Shown here: piece after piece, positions 1 through 8,776 of the stretch | How positions within the stretch are numbered: the stretch's first letter is position 1 | Layout of the letters: every line of letters starts with the position of its first letter | NCBI GenBank assembly: GCA_946557785.1 | Contig: CAMNTH010000002.1 | Span: 124,001-188,000, forward strand | DNA from: an uncultured Blautia sp. | GTDB lineage: Bacteria > Bacillota > Clostridia > Lachnospirales > Lachnospiraceae | Direction: 5' to 3' | Length of the DNA: 64,000 nucleotides | The notes under the pieces: model-generated | The model's database searches: none | The model's input: the letters and a program-made list of their open reading frames with translations, nothing else | Told to the model about the DNA's origin: nothing | Program-made: the position numbers and the translations under genes

Positions 1-278
1 ACGATCAGGGAATATACACCGAGAACCAGGGTATTCTTAATAACAAGAAGGCTGGAATTAGAAGTTAAAAACTGCTGGAAATATTTAAGCCCAACCCAAT
101 CACTTCCGAAAATTCCTCTTTTGGGACTGTAGTCCTTAAAGGCCATAATGATTCCGCCCATGGGAACATAAGCAAAAACAATTGCATAAATAACGGGAAG
201 TGCGATAATGAGCCAGAACTGCCAATTGGCATTTTTGATCTTATTACCGTTAGCCGGGAGATTTTTCTTTTTACCCAT
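1..278 (-). CDS. Sugar ABC transporter permease (LplB/YteP type), 3' part cut by window edge
   Basis: The first 92 codons of a binding-protein-dependent permease run off the left edge. The N-terminus is short and basic, followed by a hydrophobic segment (about residues 20-42) and the FKDYSP...GLKYFQQF stretch typical of the LplB/YteP permeases that pair with large LplA-type binding proteins. An AGGAGG site lies 9 bases before the ATG at 278. It follows the binding-protein gene at 388 with a hairpin between them, so it should be the first of two permeases that form the membrane channel for an oligosaccharide importer. The ATPase is not in view; such systems often share one encoded elsewhere. 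Confidence 0.88.
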   Translation of the reverse strand, partial: MGKKKNLPANGNKIKNANWQFWLIIALPVIYAIVFAYVPMGGIIMAFKDYSPKRGIFGSDWVGLKYFQQFLTSNSSLLVIKNTLVLGVYSLI

Positions 279-332
279 ACATAAATCCTCCTAAATTATA
301 GGGTCCGCTTATCCTTCGTATCACTTCAGGAT

Positions 333-366
333 AAGTAAAAGGAGCTGCTTAGTGCAGCAGCCCCTT
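333..366 (-). terminator. Intercistronic hairpin between binding protein and permease
   Basis: An 11-position stem with one mismatch (339-349 with 356-366, loop TAGTGC) is followed on the minus strand by a T-rich stretch. Placed between the binding-protein gene and its permease, it probably causes partial termination or protects the upstream mRNA, giving more binding protein than permease. Confidence 0.65.
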
Positions 367-387
367 TGCTATTATCACGCTTATGCT

Positions 388-2082
388 TTATTCTGCTGCT
401 TCTGCTTCAACTTCAGTTTCAGCGGTTTCGGCAGCACCAAAAGAACGGTCGTATGCTGTCTGATAGGTAGACAGTAAATCCTGAAGACCTGCATTGTTCA
501 GAGACTCAATATAGCTGTCCCATTCAGCATCAATGTCTTTTGCACCAGTCATAAATGCAACAGAGGATTCTTCAATAATCTTTTCAATTTCTACTGCGAT
601 AACAGAAATATTAGAAATTTCTTCATCTGTCATCTTTAAGGTATCCAGAAGCTGGATATCGCTGGTTCCTGCATATGGCTCATAAAGGTCACGGCTTGCA
701 TCAAAGAGAAGCTTCTCAAGGCCTTCCGGAGCATACGGATCAACGTCAGCATCTACAGCCTGTCCAAGACGATAGTCAGCCGGAGCTACACGGATACCGA
801 TATCCTGCCAGTCATGGTTCTGTGTTTCAGAGGTGTAAAGGTTCAGTACTTCATATTTTGCAGCTTCGCCGTCAAGACCAGTTTTTCCTTCCGGATTCAG
901 AACCCAGTCAGTACCTTCTTCCGGTCCGTACTGAGAGCAAAGGTCACCGATCTCGCTGTAGAAGAAGTCTACCCAACGAAGAGCTGCTTCCGGGTTTTCA
1001 CATTTATCAGTAATACAGAATGCACCAGAGTCAACGCCAGGGTTGGGAGTTTCGAATGCGATACGTGTGCCGTCCGGTCCTGCGATCGGAGCCATACATA
1101 CATAATCTCTGTAGAAGTCTGGGTTGCTTGCTGGAGCAATGGCATCGGAAATGGTTCCTGCTGTGAAGAACAGAACCGGTTCATCCGGCTGGTTAACCAG
1201 AGTCTTCATCTGCTCGCCGGTCTGGGTAAAGTCACCATCATAGATTGCGCCCAGATCATAAAGGCTCTTGATCCATTTCATTGCTTCTTTATAACGGTCA
1301 TCTGTTGCTACACAGGTCATCTTTCCATCTTTGTCTGCTGCAACAGCGTCACGAACGACCAGTGTCTGGGACTTATGAGGCATCAGGACAAATGCATCGA
1401 TCAGCCAATCCTGCATACGGGAATACCAGCCCTGAGCGGCACCTGCTACTGCAATACCGTTTGGTTTGTATTCCAGATATTTTGCGCATACATCATAGAA
1501 TTCGTCTGTAGTTGTAGGAATCTCACATCCCATTTCGTCAAGGTAGCGTTTGTTTACCCACATTTTTCTTCCGTACTGGCAATGATAACATACATTGATG
1601 TCTGCCAGAGAGTAAATCTTTCCGTCTGCCTCACGGGTCATATCCAGTCCGTACTGCTCCATCATTTTTAAGTAGTTCGGAACATTTTCTTCTGTCAGAT
1701 AGTCATCCAGAGGAATGATCATTTCCTCTTTGACACCGTATTTTGCCAAGTCAGTGGAAACGCCGAAAATAATTTCCGGATAGTCGCCGGACTGCAGAAG
1801 CATATTCAATTTGTCTTTCCAGTCATCACGTCCCCCTGTCTGGAATTCCATGATCACACCAGTCTTTTCTTCCATGAACTTGGTGAAATCGTTTGTCTGA
1901 ATGTTTTCTACGTTTGGCATAGACATGGTGAATGCTTCGAATTCAATGGTACCATCCTTTACTATAGGATAAGTTCCGGCTGGATTTAACTCCACCTCAT
2001 CTGCTGCTACTGTCATAGCTGATGCTGCGATCATGCTAACAGACAATAACATAGCTGTCATTGTTGCGAGATTCTTTCTCAT
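388..2082 (-). CDS. Extracellular solute-binding protein for an oligosaccharide ABC importer (LplA-like)
   Basis: A 564-residue extracytoplasmic binding protein of the large LplA/YtcQ-like family. It should capture an oligosaccharide and deliver it to the permease encoded just downstream. The chosen ATG at 2082 (MRKNLATM) has a GGAGG site 9 bases upstream; the longer open frame has no such site. The signal peptide ends around VAADE and contains no cysteine, so no lipobox is visible, which is unusual for a Gram-positive binding protein. The C-terminus ends in a low-complexity Glu/Ala tail. A promoter sits just upstream and a hairpin follows. The ligand is not evident; the neighbouring GH29 gene hints at fucosylated glycans (inference). 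Confidence 0.9.
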   Translation of the reverse strand: MRKNLATMTAMLLSVSMIAASAMTVAADEVELNPAGTYPIVKDGTIEFEAFTMSMPNVENIQTNDFTKFMEEKTGVIMEFQTGGRDDWKDKLNMLLQSGDYPEIIFGVSTDLAKYGVKEEMIIPLDDYLTEENVPNYLKMMEQYGLDMTREADGKIYSLADINVCYHCQYGRKMWVNKRYLDEMGCEIPTTTDEFYDVCAKYLEYKPNGIAVAGAAQGWYSRMQDWLIDAFVLMPHKSQTLVVRDAVAADKDGKMTCVATDDRYKEAMKWIKSLYDLGAIYDGDFTQTGEQMKTLVNQPDEPVLFFTAGTISDAIAPASNPDFYRDYVCMAPIAGPDGTRIAFETPNPGVDSGAFCITDKCENPEAALRWVDFFYSEIGDLCSQYGPEEGTDWVLNPEGKTGLDGEAAKYEVLNLYTSETQNHDWQDIGIRVAPADYRLGQAVDADVDPYAPEGLEKLLFDASRDLYEPYAGTSDIQLLDTLKMTDEEISNISVIAVEIEKIIEESSVAFMTGAKDIDAEWDSYIESLNNAGLQDLLSTYQTAYDRSFGAAETAETEVEAEAAE

Positions 2083-2150
2083 AAAAATCATCCTCCTTGT
2101 TTTTTCTTTTTTTATTACTCTGAATCTCTTCTGATGCATTGAGTGAGTTA

Positions 2151-2180
2151 AGTATACCCCGTTGTGGGCAAAATTTACAA
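2151..2180 (-). promoter_or_regulatory. Sigma-A promoter for the binding-protein operon
   Basis: On the minus strand TTGTAA (2175-2180) and TATACT (2151-2156) are separated by 18 bases, about 70 bases before the chosen start codon of the solute-binding protein. Confidence 0.65.
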
Positions 2181-2212
2181 CAAACATTTTTTACACATGG
2201 CATACAATTTGT

Positions 2213-2238
2213 AAAAACGCCCTATTTAAGGGCGTTTT
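2213..2238 (-). terminator. Terminator after the AraC-type regulator
   Basis: A perfect 9-bp stem (AAAACGCCC / GGGCGTTTT, loop TATTTAA) ends in a run of T on the minus strand. It separates the regulator gene (stop at 2280) from the binding-protein promoter. Confidence 0.8.
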
Positions 2239-2279
2239 CGCATGTGTTCTTGTGCTTTTTTGTATGTTTTTTTGCTGTG

Positions 2280-4589
2280 CTACTGAATATCCTTGTAATC
2301 GCTGGGCGTAATGCCGACGATTCTCTTAAAAGCTCTGCGGAAAGAATAGTCACTGCTGTAACCCACCCGCTCAGCAGTTTCCCTAACTGGCTTTCCTGCT
2401 TTTAAAAGCTGGCAGGCATGGTTCATCCTAAGCTGCTCCAGATAATTGCTGAAGGACATACCAAAGCAGATCCTAAAATCATTGTAAATTTTTCGTTCAG
2501 GTTCATCAAGCCATTGGGCAAGAACAGAAATATTCAAATTACAGTCCCCGTAATTCTCTTCAATAAAGCCGGCAACTTTTTCCTTATCCATGGAAGGGAA
2601 TACCTCTTCTTTTTCAGCAGAATTCTGCAGCCGATATTCTTTTACTCCTTTGATCACGCTGAGAATTTCATCCTCCCGACAGGTGTTCTGCGCTTTGCGG
2701 CGAAGCTCCTCTGCCTCCGGGCTTTGATCCTCTGAAGGAATGCTTCGGAAAACTGAACTGCGGAGAACTTCGAGGGCATGATCATAGATATACTGGCTTG
2801 TTCCAGGATAAAAGTAATCATTGCGTATTTCTTCCAGAAGCAGTTCAAGCTGCTCCATTGTTCCGCCCCGAATGGCTGAAAGCAGTTTTACTTCCATGTC
2901 AATGGAGAAATACTGGGGCTCCTTAACATTATCCTTGGGAAGATCAGAAGGAAGAAGGGGACTCAAAATGGACTTATAATGTGCATATTCGCTGATCCGG
3001 AAGGCCAGTTCCCTTTGTTTGGATATTTCTATTTCCTGATTAGTTCCGTTGCTGATGCCTATATAGCACTTGAAACCGGATTCCTGACTAATCGTACGGC
3101 TTATCTGCCAAAAGGCTGCTTTTAAGGATTCCTCCTGCCCTTCCTCACTGCTTCTTAACAACAGCACAAAAGAACAATTCCCTACCTGATAAGTCCAAAA
3201 GTCCCAATGCAGGTATTTTGCAAAGCTTTTTTCCATAATACTGGAGAACTCCGCCCCGCTGATATTTTGATCCAGAGAGGCAAAATCTTCTAATTCCACA
3301 TCCGCCACATAATAGAAATTTTGATCGTTGTCAAATTCTGTATATCCGCTATTTCTTTTAAGGGCTTCCACGGAATCGTACCCGCCGTAAAGAAGCTTGC
3401 GCAGAAAATCTTCTTTTATAAGGGTCGTCTGCATTTCCAGGGTGTCCGAAAGGCTGTCCACGCTGCTTAAAAATCCTTCAAAAGTCCCCCAGAATTTCAC
3501 ATCCTTCCAGGGTTTGCCAGTGCCGGCTGTGCCCAGCCGCTTATGAAGACGGAAATATTCCTGGACAACTTTCTCCCTTTGCTTATAGTAGTACACACAA
3601 AGCATCAGCCCTATCAAAAGAGATAGGATGCAAAATACCGTGCAGATAATGCCCACAGAACCAATCCTGTCTGTGAGAACGCTTTCCGGAATAGCTGCAG
3701 CAAGCTTCCATCCATTGTAGTCCGATGTTACTTTACAATCGGTAAAACTTCCGTAGCCCAAGACGTCGCTCTCCAGGATTTCATCCCAGGAATCACCTTC
3801 TTTGAGTCTGTTGTTTTTTCCATTTGTATTCTGGTACAGGGTAAGTATGCTGCCCTGTTCATTGAGGAGGACTGCAGCACCCTCCTGTCCTGAAAGGAGG
3901 GGCTGCAGGATTTCCCGGATCCTTGTTAAGGAAAGCTGTACAACGACCACGCTTTTTCCCGGGCGCGTATAGGGATAGGAAATTTGGCAGGGAAGGAAAA
4001 GAACTTGTTTCCCTGCGGCATTTTCACAGAAAAACAGCGTCTGCTTTTTATCCTGTGTCTGAAAATATTCCTCATATGATTCATAATTATAAAACGGAAA
4101 TCCGTCAAGTGTGGAAATTCCAGGTTCAGAGTCTGGAATAACCTGGGGAATCTTCATGACATAATTGCTGTCTGCGATCAATACAAACACGTTTTGGATG
4201 ATCTGATTTGTCAGGGTATAATTCGGATAATTGTTGGAAATAAGATACATGGAATAAAACTCTTCCGTCCTGCTTAAAGGTGCGTCCTGGCCAAGATAAT
4301 CGCAGAGGCGTTTTTCACGGCTTACGTAATATCCTACGTTTTTGGCCTGGAGAATTTCCCTGTCAAAGGTCAGCTTTGCTTCCGAAAGCATATTCTGCAT
4401 CCGCTCTTTTTGGGTATTCAAAAGAGAGTGGTTAATAACGATATAGCTTGTCAAAATGGCGGCTGACGGAATGAGAAGTATAAAAAGATAAGAAATCAGC
4501 AAACTAAGGGAAATCCTCTGTTTTTTCTTTTTTTCCAGACTATTTTTTACACGACGGGTCATTTTTTTCATCTGCTTGCGTTTCCTCAT
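2280..4589 (-). CDS. Membrane-anchored AraC-family regulator (YtdP/YesN-like)
   Basis: A 769-residue one-component regulator. A basic N-terminus leads into a membrane segment (about residues 27-50), an external sensor region of some 250 residues, a second membrane segment (about 305-330) and, at the C-terminus (about 670-769), two helix-turn-helix units of the AraC type (SNYLEQLRMNHACQLL... and VGYSSDYSFRRAFKR). Proteins of this plan sense a sugar outside and switch on nearby ABC importer genes, so the binding protein and permease downstream are the likely targets. The start is uncertain: ATGs at 4589, 4571 and 4562 are all possible, with a GAGG 12 bases before the one at 4571. Confidence 0.87.
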   Translation of the reverse strand: MRKRKQMKKMTRRVKNSLEKKKKQRISLSLLISYLFILLIPSAAILTSYIVINHSLLNTQKERMQNMLSEAKLTFDREILQAKNVGYYVSREKRLCDYLGQDAPLSRTEEFYSMYLISNNYPNYTLTNQIIQNVFVLIADSNYVMKIPQVIPDSEPGISTLDGFPFYNYESYEEYFQTQDKKQTLFFCENAAGKQVLFLPCQISYPYTRPGKSVVVVQLSLTRIREILQPLLSGQEGAAVLLNEQGSILTLYQNTNGKNNRLKEGDSWDEILESDVLGYGSFTDCKVTSDYNGWKLAAAIPESVLTDRIGSVGIICTVFCILSLLIGLMLCVYYYKQREKVVQEYFRLHKRLGTAGTGKPWKDVKFWGTFEGFLSSVDSLSDTLEMQTTLIKEDFLRKLLYGGYDSVEALKRNSGYTEFDNDQNFYYVADVELEDFASLDQNISGAEFSSIMEKSFAKYLHWDFWTYQVGNCSFVLLLRSSEEGQEESLKAAFWQISRTISQESGFKCYIGISNGTNQEIEISKQRELAFRISEYAHYKSILSPLLPSDLPKDNVKEPQYFSIDMEVKLLSAIRGGTMEQLELLLEEIRNDYFYPGTSQYIYDHALEVLRSSVFRSIPSEDQSPEAEELRRKAQNTCREDEILSVIKGVKEYRLQNSAEKEEVFPSMDKEKVAGFIEENYGDCNLNISVLAQWLDEPERKIYNDFRICFGMSFSNYLEQLRMNHACQLLKAGKPVRETAERVGYSSDYSFRRAFKRIVGITPSDYKDIQ

Positions 4590-4607
4590 TTCTTATTGTA
4601 AAATTAT

Positions 4608-4631
4608 GATACAAAAAATAAAAATTGTATC
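4608..4631. promoter_or_regulatory. Inverted repeat between divergent genes, possible operator
   Basis: GATACAA and TTGTATC, separated by 10 A/T-rich bases, lie between the start of the regulator (minus) and the small plus-strand gene. The position suits an autoregulatory site, but such AT-rich repeats also occur by chance. Confidence 0.3.
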
Positions 4632-4644
4632 GAGGTATATCCGT

Positions 4645-4938
4645 ATGTTATTTAAAAAGAAAAGTCCAGCTCAGCCCTCTATATCTATTCGCAGCAGAGA
4701 GCAGCTTTTATATGAAGGACTCCTTCGTGATGTTCCGCTGAAGGAAGCTGTGATCATTGAAAAGAGCATTCGTTTCTTTGACGATCCGGAACCCTGCTTT
4801 ATTCATCGCAACGCAGTACGGGTGCGGCTTATTTCAGAAATCCAGAAAGAGCTGCTGGAACGGGATACAGAATCCCCAGGTTCGCTTCTTCTTTCTTATG
4901 TGGATTTTGAAGACATTACAGCCTGCTGTCTTCTCTGA
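4645..4938 (+). CDS. Small conserved-looking protein of unknown function
   Basis: A 97-residue protein, not recognised. The chosen ATG at 4645 (MLFKKKSPAQPS) has a GAGG about 10 bases before it; an in-frame extension back to 4576 has no ribosome site. The sequence is mixed, acidic/basic and soluble-looking (KEAVIIEKSIRFFDDPEPCF..., two short helices likely) with no signal peptide or membrane span, and ends in CCLL. The base composition matches its neighbours and the reading frame is not antisense to another gene, which supports it as real. It is divergent from the AraC-type regulator and convergent with the thiol-disulfide protein. Confidence 0.65.
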   Translation: MLFKKKSPAQPSISIRSREQLLYEGLLRDVPLKEAVIIEKSIRFFDDPEPCFIHRNAVRVRLISEIQKELLERDTESPGSLLLSYVDFEDITACCLL

Positions 4939-4974
4939 GCAAATTTATTGCAGTGCCACAAAAGGGCTTTGCTT

Positions 4975-6486
4975 TCAGAGCGCAAAATATACTGCATATA
5001 TAAGGAATAAAAGGCAGTTCAGTAACTTGACGGCTCCCATATGCTTCAGCATAAAGTCAGAAACCACCCCGGTCCCTTTTGTTTTATGTATGATAAAAAG
5101 AAAAAAAACTGCTGGAAAGCTCATAGCAGTAACAAAAACCAAAAGCGGATCCAAAAGATTCAAAAAATAGCCAATGGAAGTCCGTAAAGTGTACAGGATA
5201 GACGCCATATAAATCTGTCCCGTACAGAAAAACTCTCCCAAGGAAATGGCCATCCCAAGTCCCAGAACCACAAGCCCCAGAAGCGCACCCTGGGTACGGT
5301 CGGTTTTTTTTAGTAATTTATGATTGAATCGGCGCAGCCTTTGTGGAAGCTGCATCCGTATTTTTCCATATTCTTGTCTCCTCACATGGAGGAAATCCAA
5401 AAAATTCATAACAGCCACGATAAAAAACAATACAACAATTATTTTGTTGATAACGCTTCCAAACTTCTCCAGAATAGATGGATTTAACCGATTTGCTGCC
5501 ATGCAAATTCCAATTCCGATTCCAAGATAAGTTATATATTTTCCAGTCAGATATAAGATGCCGTTTTTCAGAACAGATACCTGCGTTGTCAGCAAAATGG
5601 AAAACAGCATTAACAGCATGGATATAGAGCAGGGATTGAACCCGGCCAGAAATCCGGCACAAAGCATGGTAAAAATACCGCCTGTTTCCTGTGAATCTGC
5701 TTTTTTAAGTTTTCCTAGCTGTTCCTTTAGATAACGGGACTGACTTTCCTCTCCTGCCAGAATAATTTCCAGTTCAGACTGGATTTCTTCTTTTCCTAAC
5801 AGAGCATTCTTCCCTACAAAGACAGCCGGAACCTTCCCTTCCTTCTCGTCCCTTGCGTATATCTTTAGAAGCTCCTTGAATACCTGTACTCCGGTTCCTT
5901 CTGCAATACTTTCTTCCGTAAGAGAAAAATCTGTCTTTTTGTCAAGGTCCTCCAGGTAGGATTTTACCTGCTGGCAGTCCTGGCAGGACCAGGTGCTGAA
6001 AAATAAAATAGCTTTTTCTTCATCCTCTGCATTTATGACAGGGACTATAAGATTTGTATCCTCTCCAGAATCTTTTGCAGGCAGAGATATCTCTTCAGGC
6101 TGCTTCATAGTTTCGCCGCTGATCAGTACTTTGTGAAGGTTTTCCTCTATTTTTTCGTAGCTTTCCAGCCATTGCCCGTTTACAAAAAGCGCCGGAAGAA
6201 TTGGTGCCGTATTTCTCCCGCTTTCCCTCCAAAGCGTTTCATAAGTTTCCTTGCTGGCATTCAGAAAAACATTATAGGTTCGTATTTCATAGGAAATGTT
6301 TTCCTTCTCTTCTTTAGAGATACAGCGGTTAAACAATTCGTAGAAATCGTCCTCCTCATGGCAGGAGGCACATACGTTTTCAAAGAAAAACTGTAAGGTG
6401 TTATTTTCTTTAGCAAAGGCAGTGTCTCCTGCCAAAAGCCCAAACAAAATACAGATAAGTAAAAAAAGTGTTGTTTTTCTTTTCAC
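4975..6486 (-). CDS. Fusion of two thioredoxin-like domains to a CcdA/DsbD-type membrane domain
   Basis: A 503-residue protein likely to carry reducing equivalents across the membrane to outside thiols. A signal-like segment (1-25) precedes a first thioredoxin-fold domain with a C-x2-C pair (C39, C42, in VCASCHEE), a second one with C168-Q-D-C171, then a polytopic domain from about 270 onward. That domain has the two cysteines expected of CcdA/DsbD transporters: one in FNPC (C286) and one in GEFFCTG (C421). The start is GTG at 6486 with an AGGTGA site upstream. It follows the fucosidase by 40 bases and probably shares its transcript. Partner substrates are unknown. Confidence 0.82.
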   Translation of the reverse strand: MKRKTTLFLLICILFGLLAGDTAFAKENNTLQFFFENVCASCHEEDDFYELFNRCISKEEKENISYEIRTYNVFLNASKETYETLWRESGRNTAPILPALFVNGQWLESYEKIEENLHKVLISGETMKQPEEISLPAKDSGEDTNLIVPVINAEDEEKAILFFSTWSCQDCQQVKSYLEDLDKKTDFSLTEESIAEGTGVQVFKELLKIYARDEKEGKVPAVFVGKNALLGKEEIQSELEIILAGEESQSRYLKEQLGKLKKADSQETGGIFTMLCAGFLAGFNPCSISMLLMLFSILLTTQVSVLKNGILYLTGKYITYLGIGIGICMAANRLNPSILEKFGSVINKIIVVLFFIVAVMNFLDFLHVRRQEYGKIRMQLPQRLRRFNHKLLKKTDRTQGALLGLVVLGLGMAISLGEFFCTGQIYMASILYTLRTSIGYFLNLLDPLLVFVTAMSFPAVFFLFIIHKTKGTGVVSDFMLKHMGAVKLLNCLLFLIYAVYFAL

Positions 6487-6526
6487 AGGAAATCACCTGC
6501 CTTTCTATAATACTTAATCTTTCAAA

Positions 6527-7834
6527 TTAATCTTTTAAAATGACCTCAAGCACGGTATCTACCGGATCCGGTAAAACAGGATCCGGACCCAGATCGGCAA
6601 AGAGGATGTCCGGATAGTCACTGTGTACCCAGCTTGTGGAAACAGGAACTTCTGCTCCGGAAGCCAGATAACGGATTCCTGCCACATCTTCCTTTTTGAT
6701 TCCAGGAAGGGGAACCGGTCCAATGGCATTTTCGTATAGATGGAAATAAACGTGGTTTCCGTTTCTTGTGATCCTTCCGAAATCCGGTTTTGGAAGTCCG
6801 CTCTTGCCGCATCCCTTGATACTGTTTCCGTTTCTGTGCATCCATTTTCCAATATCCTGGAGAATTTTCATAGATTCATCCGGAATATTTCCTTTTGCAT
6901 CAGGGCCAACATTCAGGATCATATTTCCGCCCTTAGAAACACATTCTACCAGCTTCTTGATCATCATGGAGGACGGTTTCCAGAAATGGTCAGTTGCATG
7001 GTACCCCCAGTTTCCATTCATGGTAACGCAGGATTCCCAGTAAAGATCATTGCCATTTACATCCTGGATTCCATTAGGCGGGATCATCTGCTCTGGTGTT
7101 ACGAAATCACCGTGATATGGTGTTGGATTTCCGGTTGCAAGAGAACCATAACCCTCTCCGCTGACTTCCAGACGGTTGTCAATGATAACTGTGGGCTGCA
7201 GAGTACGTACCATGTTAATTAATTCAGTTGCCCTCCATGCCTCTCCTCTTAAATCCTCATAGGAGAAATCAAACCACAGAAGATCCAGCTTTCCATAATT
7301 GGTACAGATTTCACGGATCTGATTATGCATATAATCCAGATAACGATTGAAATCCCGGTTATCGTTCTTATATGCAGGATTATTTCTCATTGGATGGATC
7401 TTATCTCCGAAATTAGGATAATCCGGATGGTGCCAGTCAAGAAGGGTAAAGTAAAGACCAACCTTCAGACCTTCTGCCCGTACGGCCTCCACATATTCTG
7501 CTACCAGATCACGTCCGCATTTGGTATTAGTGGATTTATAATCTGTATACTGGCTGTCGAACAGACAGAATCCATCATGGTGCTTAGCAGTAAGAACTAC
7601 ATATTCCATACCTGCTTCCTTGGCTGCCCTTGCCCATTTTTTAGGGTCATAGTCTACCGGGTCAAATTCATCGAAGAATTTCATGTATTCTTCTTCCGGC
7701 ATCTCTTCATAACTGCGTACCCATTCCCCTCTTGCAGGAATGGAATAAAGTCCCCAGTGAATAAACATTCCGAACCTTGCATTTACAAACCATTTCATTC
7801 TTTTTTCGTAATCTTCACGATTAAACTGGTACAT
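6527..7834 (-). CDS. Alpha-L-fucosidase, glycoside hydrolase family 29
   Basis: A 435-residue GH29 enzyme that removes L-fucose from glycans. The family N-terminus (WFVNARFGMFIHWGLYS), the KHHDGFCLFDS segment and LDLLWFDFSYED, which carries the nucleophile aspartate (the D of WFD), are all present. The C-terminal part contains GGNMILNVGPDAKG, also typical. There is no signal peptide, so it should act inside the cell on imported oligosaccharides, in keeping with the ABC importer nearby. AGGAGG and a closer AAGGAA precede the ATG. It lies 53 bases after cutC and should be co-transcribed with it. The acid/base residue cannot be assigned by eye. Confidence 0.95.
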   Translation of the reverse strand: MYQFNREDYEKRMKWFVNARFGMFIHWGLYSIPARGEWVRSYEEMPEEEYMKFFDEFDPVDYDPKKWARAAKEAGMEYVVLTAKHHDGFCLFDSQYTDYKSTNTKCGRDLVAEYVEAVRAEGLKVGLYFTLLDWHHPDYPNFGDKIHPMRNNPAYKNDNRDFNRYLDYMHNQIREICTNYGKLDLLWFDFSYEDLRGEAWRATELINMVRTLQPTVIIDNRLEVSGEGYGSLATGNPTPYHGDFVTPEQMIPPNGIQDVNGNDLYWESCVTMNGNWGYHATDHFWKPSSMMIKKLVECVSKGGNMILNVGPDAKGNIPDESMKILQDIGKWMHRNGNSIKGCGKSGLPKPDFGRITRNGNHVYFHLYENAIGPVPLPGIKKEDVAGIRYLASGAEVPVSTSWVHSDYPDILFADLGPDPVLPDPVDTVLEVILKD

Positions 7835-7887
7835 AGATTTCCTTTATCCTCCTGATTTGATTGTTTTGCAGCTGCTGAAACCTGTTT

Positions 7888-8634
7888 TTATAGTTCCATA
7901 AGAACCTTTCGTGCTTTTCTGATCTGTTCCTCATCCGTGCGGTAAATCTCATATTCGCTTAAGAACGGAAGACCCATGTTTACCCCTTCTTTGCGGTAAG
8001 CCATAGGGCTTTCCAGCACAAGTTTTCCGGACATATGGAATGCATGCAGCCCGGCATAGGGCTTTAGCGTACGAATGGTATCTGCATTTACGCCTCCGCC
8101 TGCCATGATGGAGATTTTGCCGTCAGACATAGCATTTAATTCCCGAAGAAGTTCTTTTCCTTCCAGGCAGTGGTTCTTCTGACCGGAGGTCAGGATCGTA
8201 TGGATACCAAGGGACTTGGCCTGTTCAAGAGCCTGATAGGGATCAGCACAGACGTCAAATGCACGATGGAGGGTAACGGACATTCCCCTTGCTTCTTCCA
8301 TCAGAATTTCCATCTGTTCCATATTCAGACTTCCGTCAGGTTTCAGAATTCCAATCACTACTCCTTCTGCACCAAGCTCGCGGAACATTTTTACATCATT
8401 ACGAATAATATTGAATTCATAATCCGTATAACAGAAATCACCAAACCGGGGACGAATGAGAGCATGGATACGAATATCGGAAACCTTTCTGATCTCCTGA
8501 AACAGCCACTGATCCGGGGTGGTTCCTCCAATGATTAAATTGCTGCACAGCTCCAATCTGACAGCGCCGCCTCTTTCAGCCGCAAGAGCAGATTCAACGG
8601 AATCCACACAAGATTCCAGAACAAAATCCTTCAT
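7888..8634 (-). CDS. cutC: CutC family TIM-barrel protein
   Basis: A 248-residue protein of the CutC family, named for copper homeostasis but of unproven biochemical role. The family signature ESCVDSVESALAAERGGAVRLELC is followed by IIGGTTPD, HALIRPR(F)GDFCY, VTLHRAFDVC and ILTSGQ. The ATG at 8634 has an AGGAGG 5 bases upstream and is preferred to an upstream in-frame ATG at 8673. It is the first gene of the operon with the GH29 fucosidase, which points to a role in glycan or sugar breakdown rather than copper handling (inference). Confidence 0.93.
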   Translation of the reverse strand: MKDFVLESCVDSVESALAAERGGAVRLELCSNLIIGGTTPDQWLFQEIRKVSDIRIHALIRPRFGDFCYTDYEFNIIRNDVKMFRELGAEGVVIGILKPDGSLNMEQMEILMEEARGMSVTLHRAFDVCADPYQALEQAKSLGIHTILTSGQKNHCLEGKELLRELNAMSDGKISIMAGGGVNADTIRTLKPYAGLHAFHMSGKLVLESPMAYRKEGVNMGLPFLSEYEIYRTDEEQIRKARKVLMEL

Positions 8635-8681
8635 ACAATCCTCCTTTAAAACATCTTGTTTCAATAGATACAAACGTTAAA

Positions 8682-8722
8682 ATAGTTCAATTAACTATAC
8701 CATTGTTTTTCAGGGATGTCAA
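8682..8722 (-). promoter_or_regulatory. Strong sigma-A promoter with overlapping inverted repeat for cutC-fucosidase
   Basis: TTGACA (8717-8722) and TATAGT (8694-8699) are separated by 17 bases. A 17-base imperfect palindrome (8682-8698, ATAGTT...AACTAT) overlaps the -10 and start point, where a repressor could block transcription. A promoter this close to consensus would need such control for an inducible sugar operon. Confidence 0.8.
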
Positions 8723-8776
8723 AGTTTTTTATTGTTTTGTCATAATTTATATTTATTTGTATTGTTTTAATCGCTA

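Noticed and set aside
814-1671. Long plus-strand open frame (285 codons) opposite the solute-binding protein
   Set aside because: Antisense shadow: no ribosome site, Cys/Ser/Phe-rich composition and no family features, while the minus-strand frame is a clear protein.
7325-7855. Plus-strand open frame opposite the fucosidase
   Set aside because: Composition of an antisense shadow and no signals; GH29 on the minus strand is certain.
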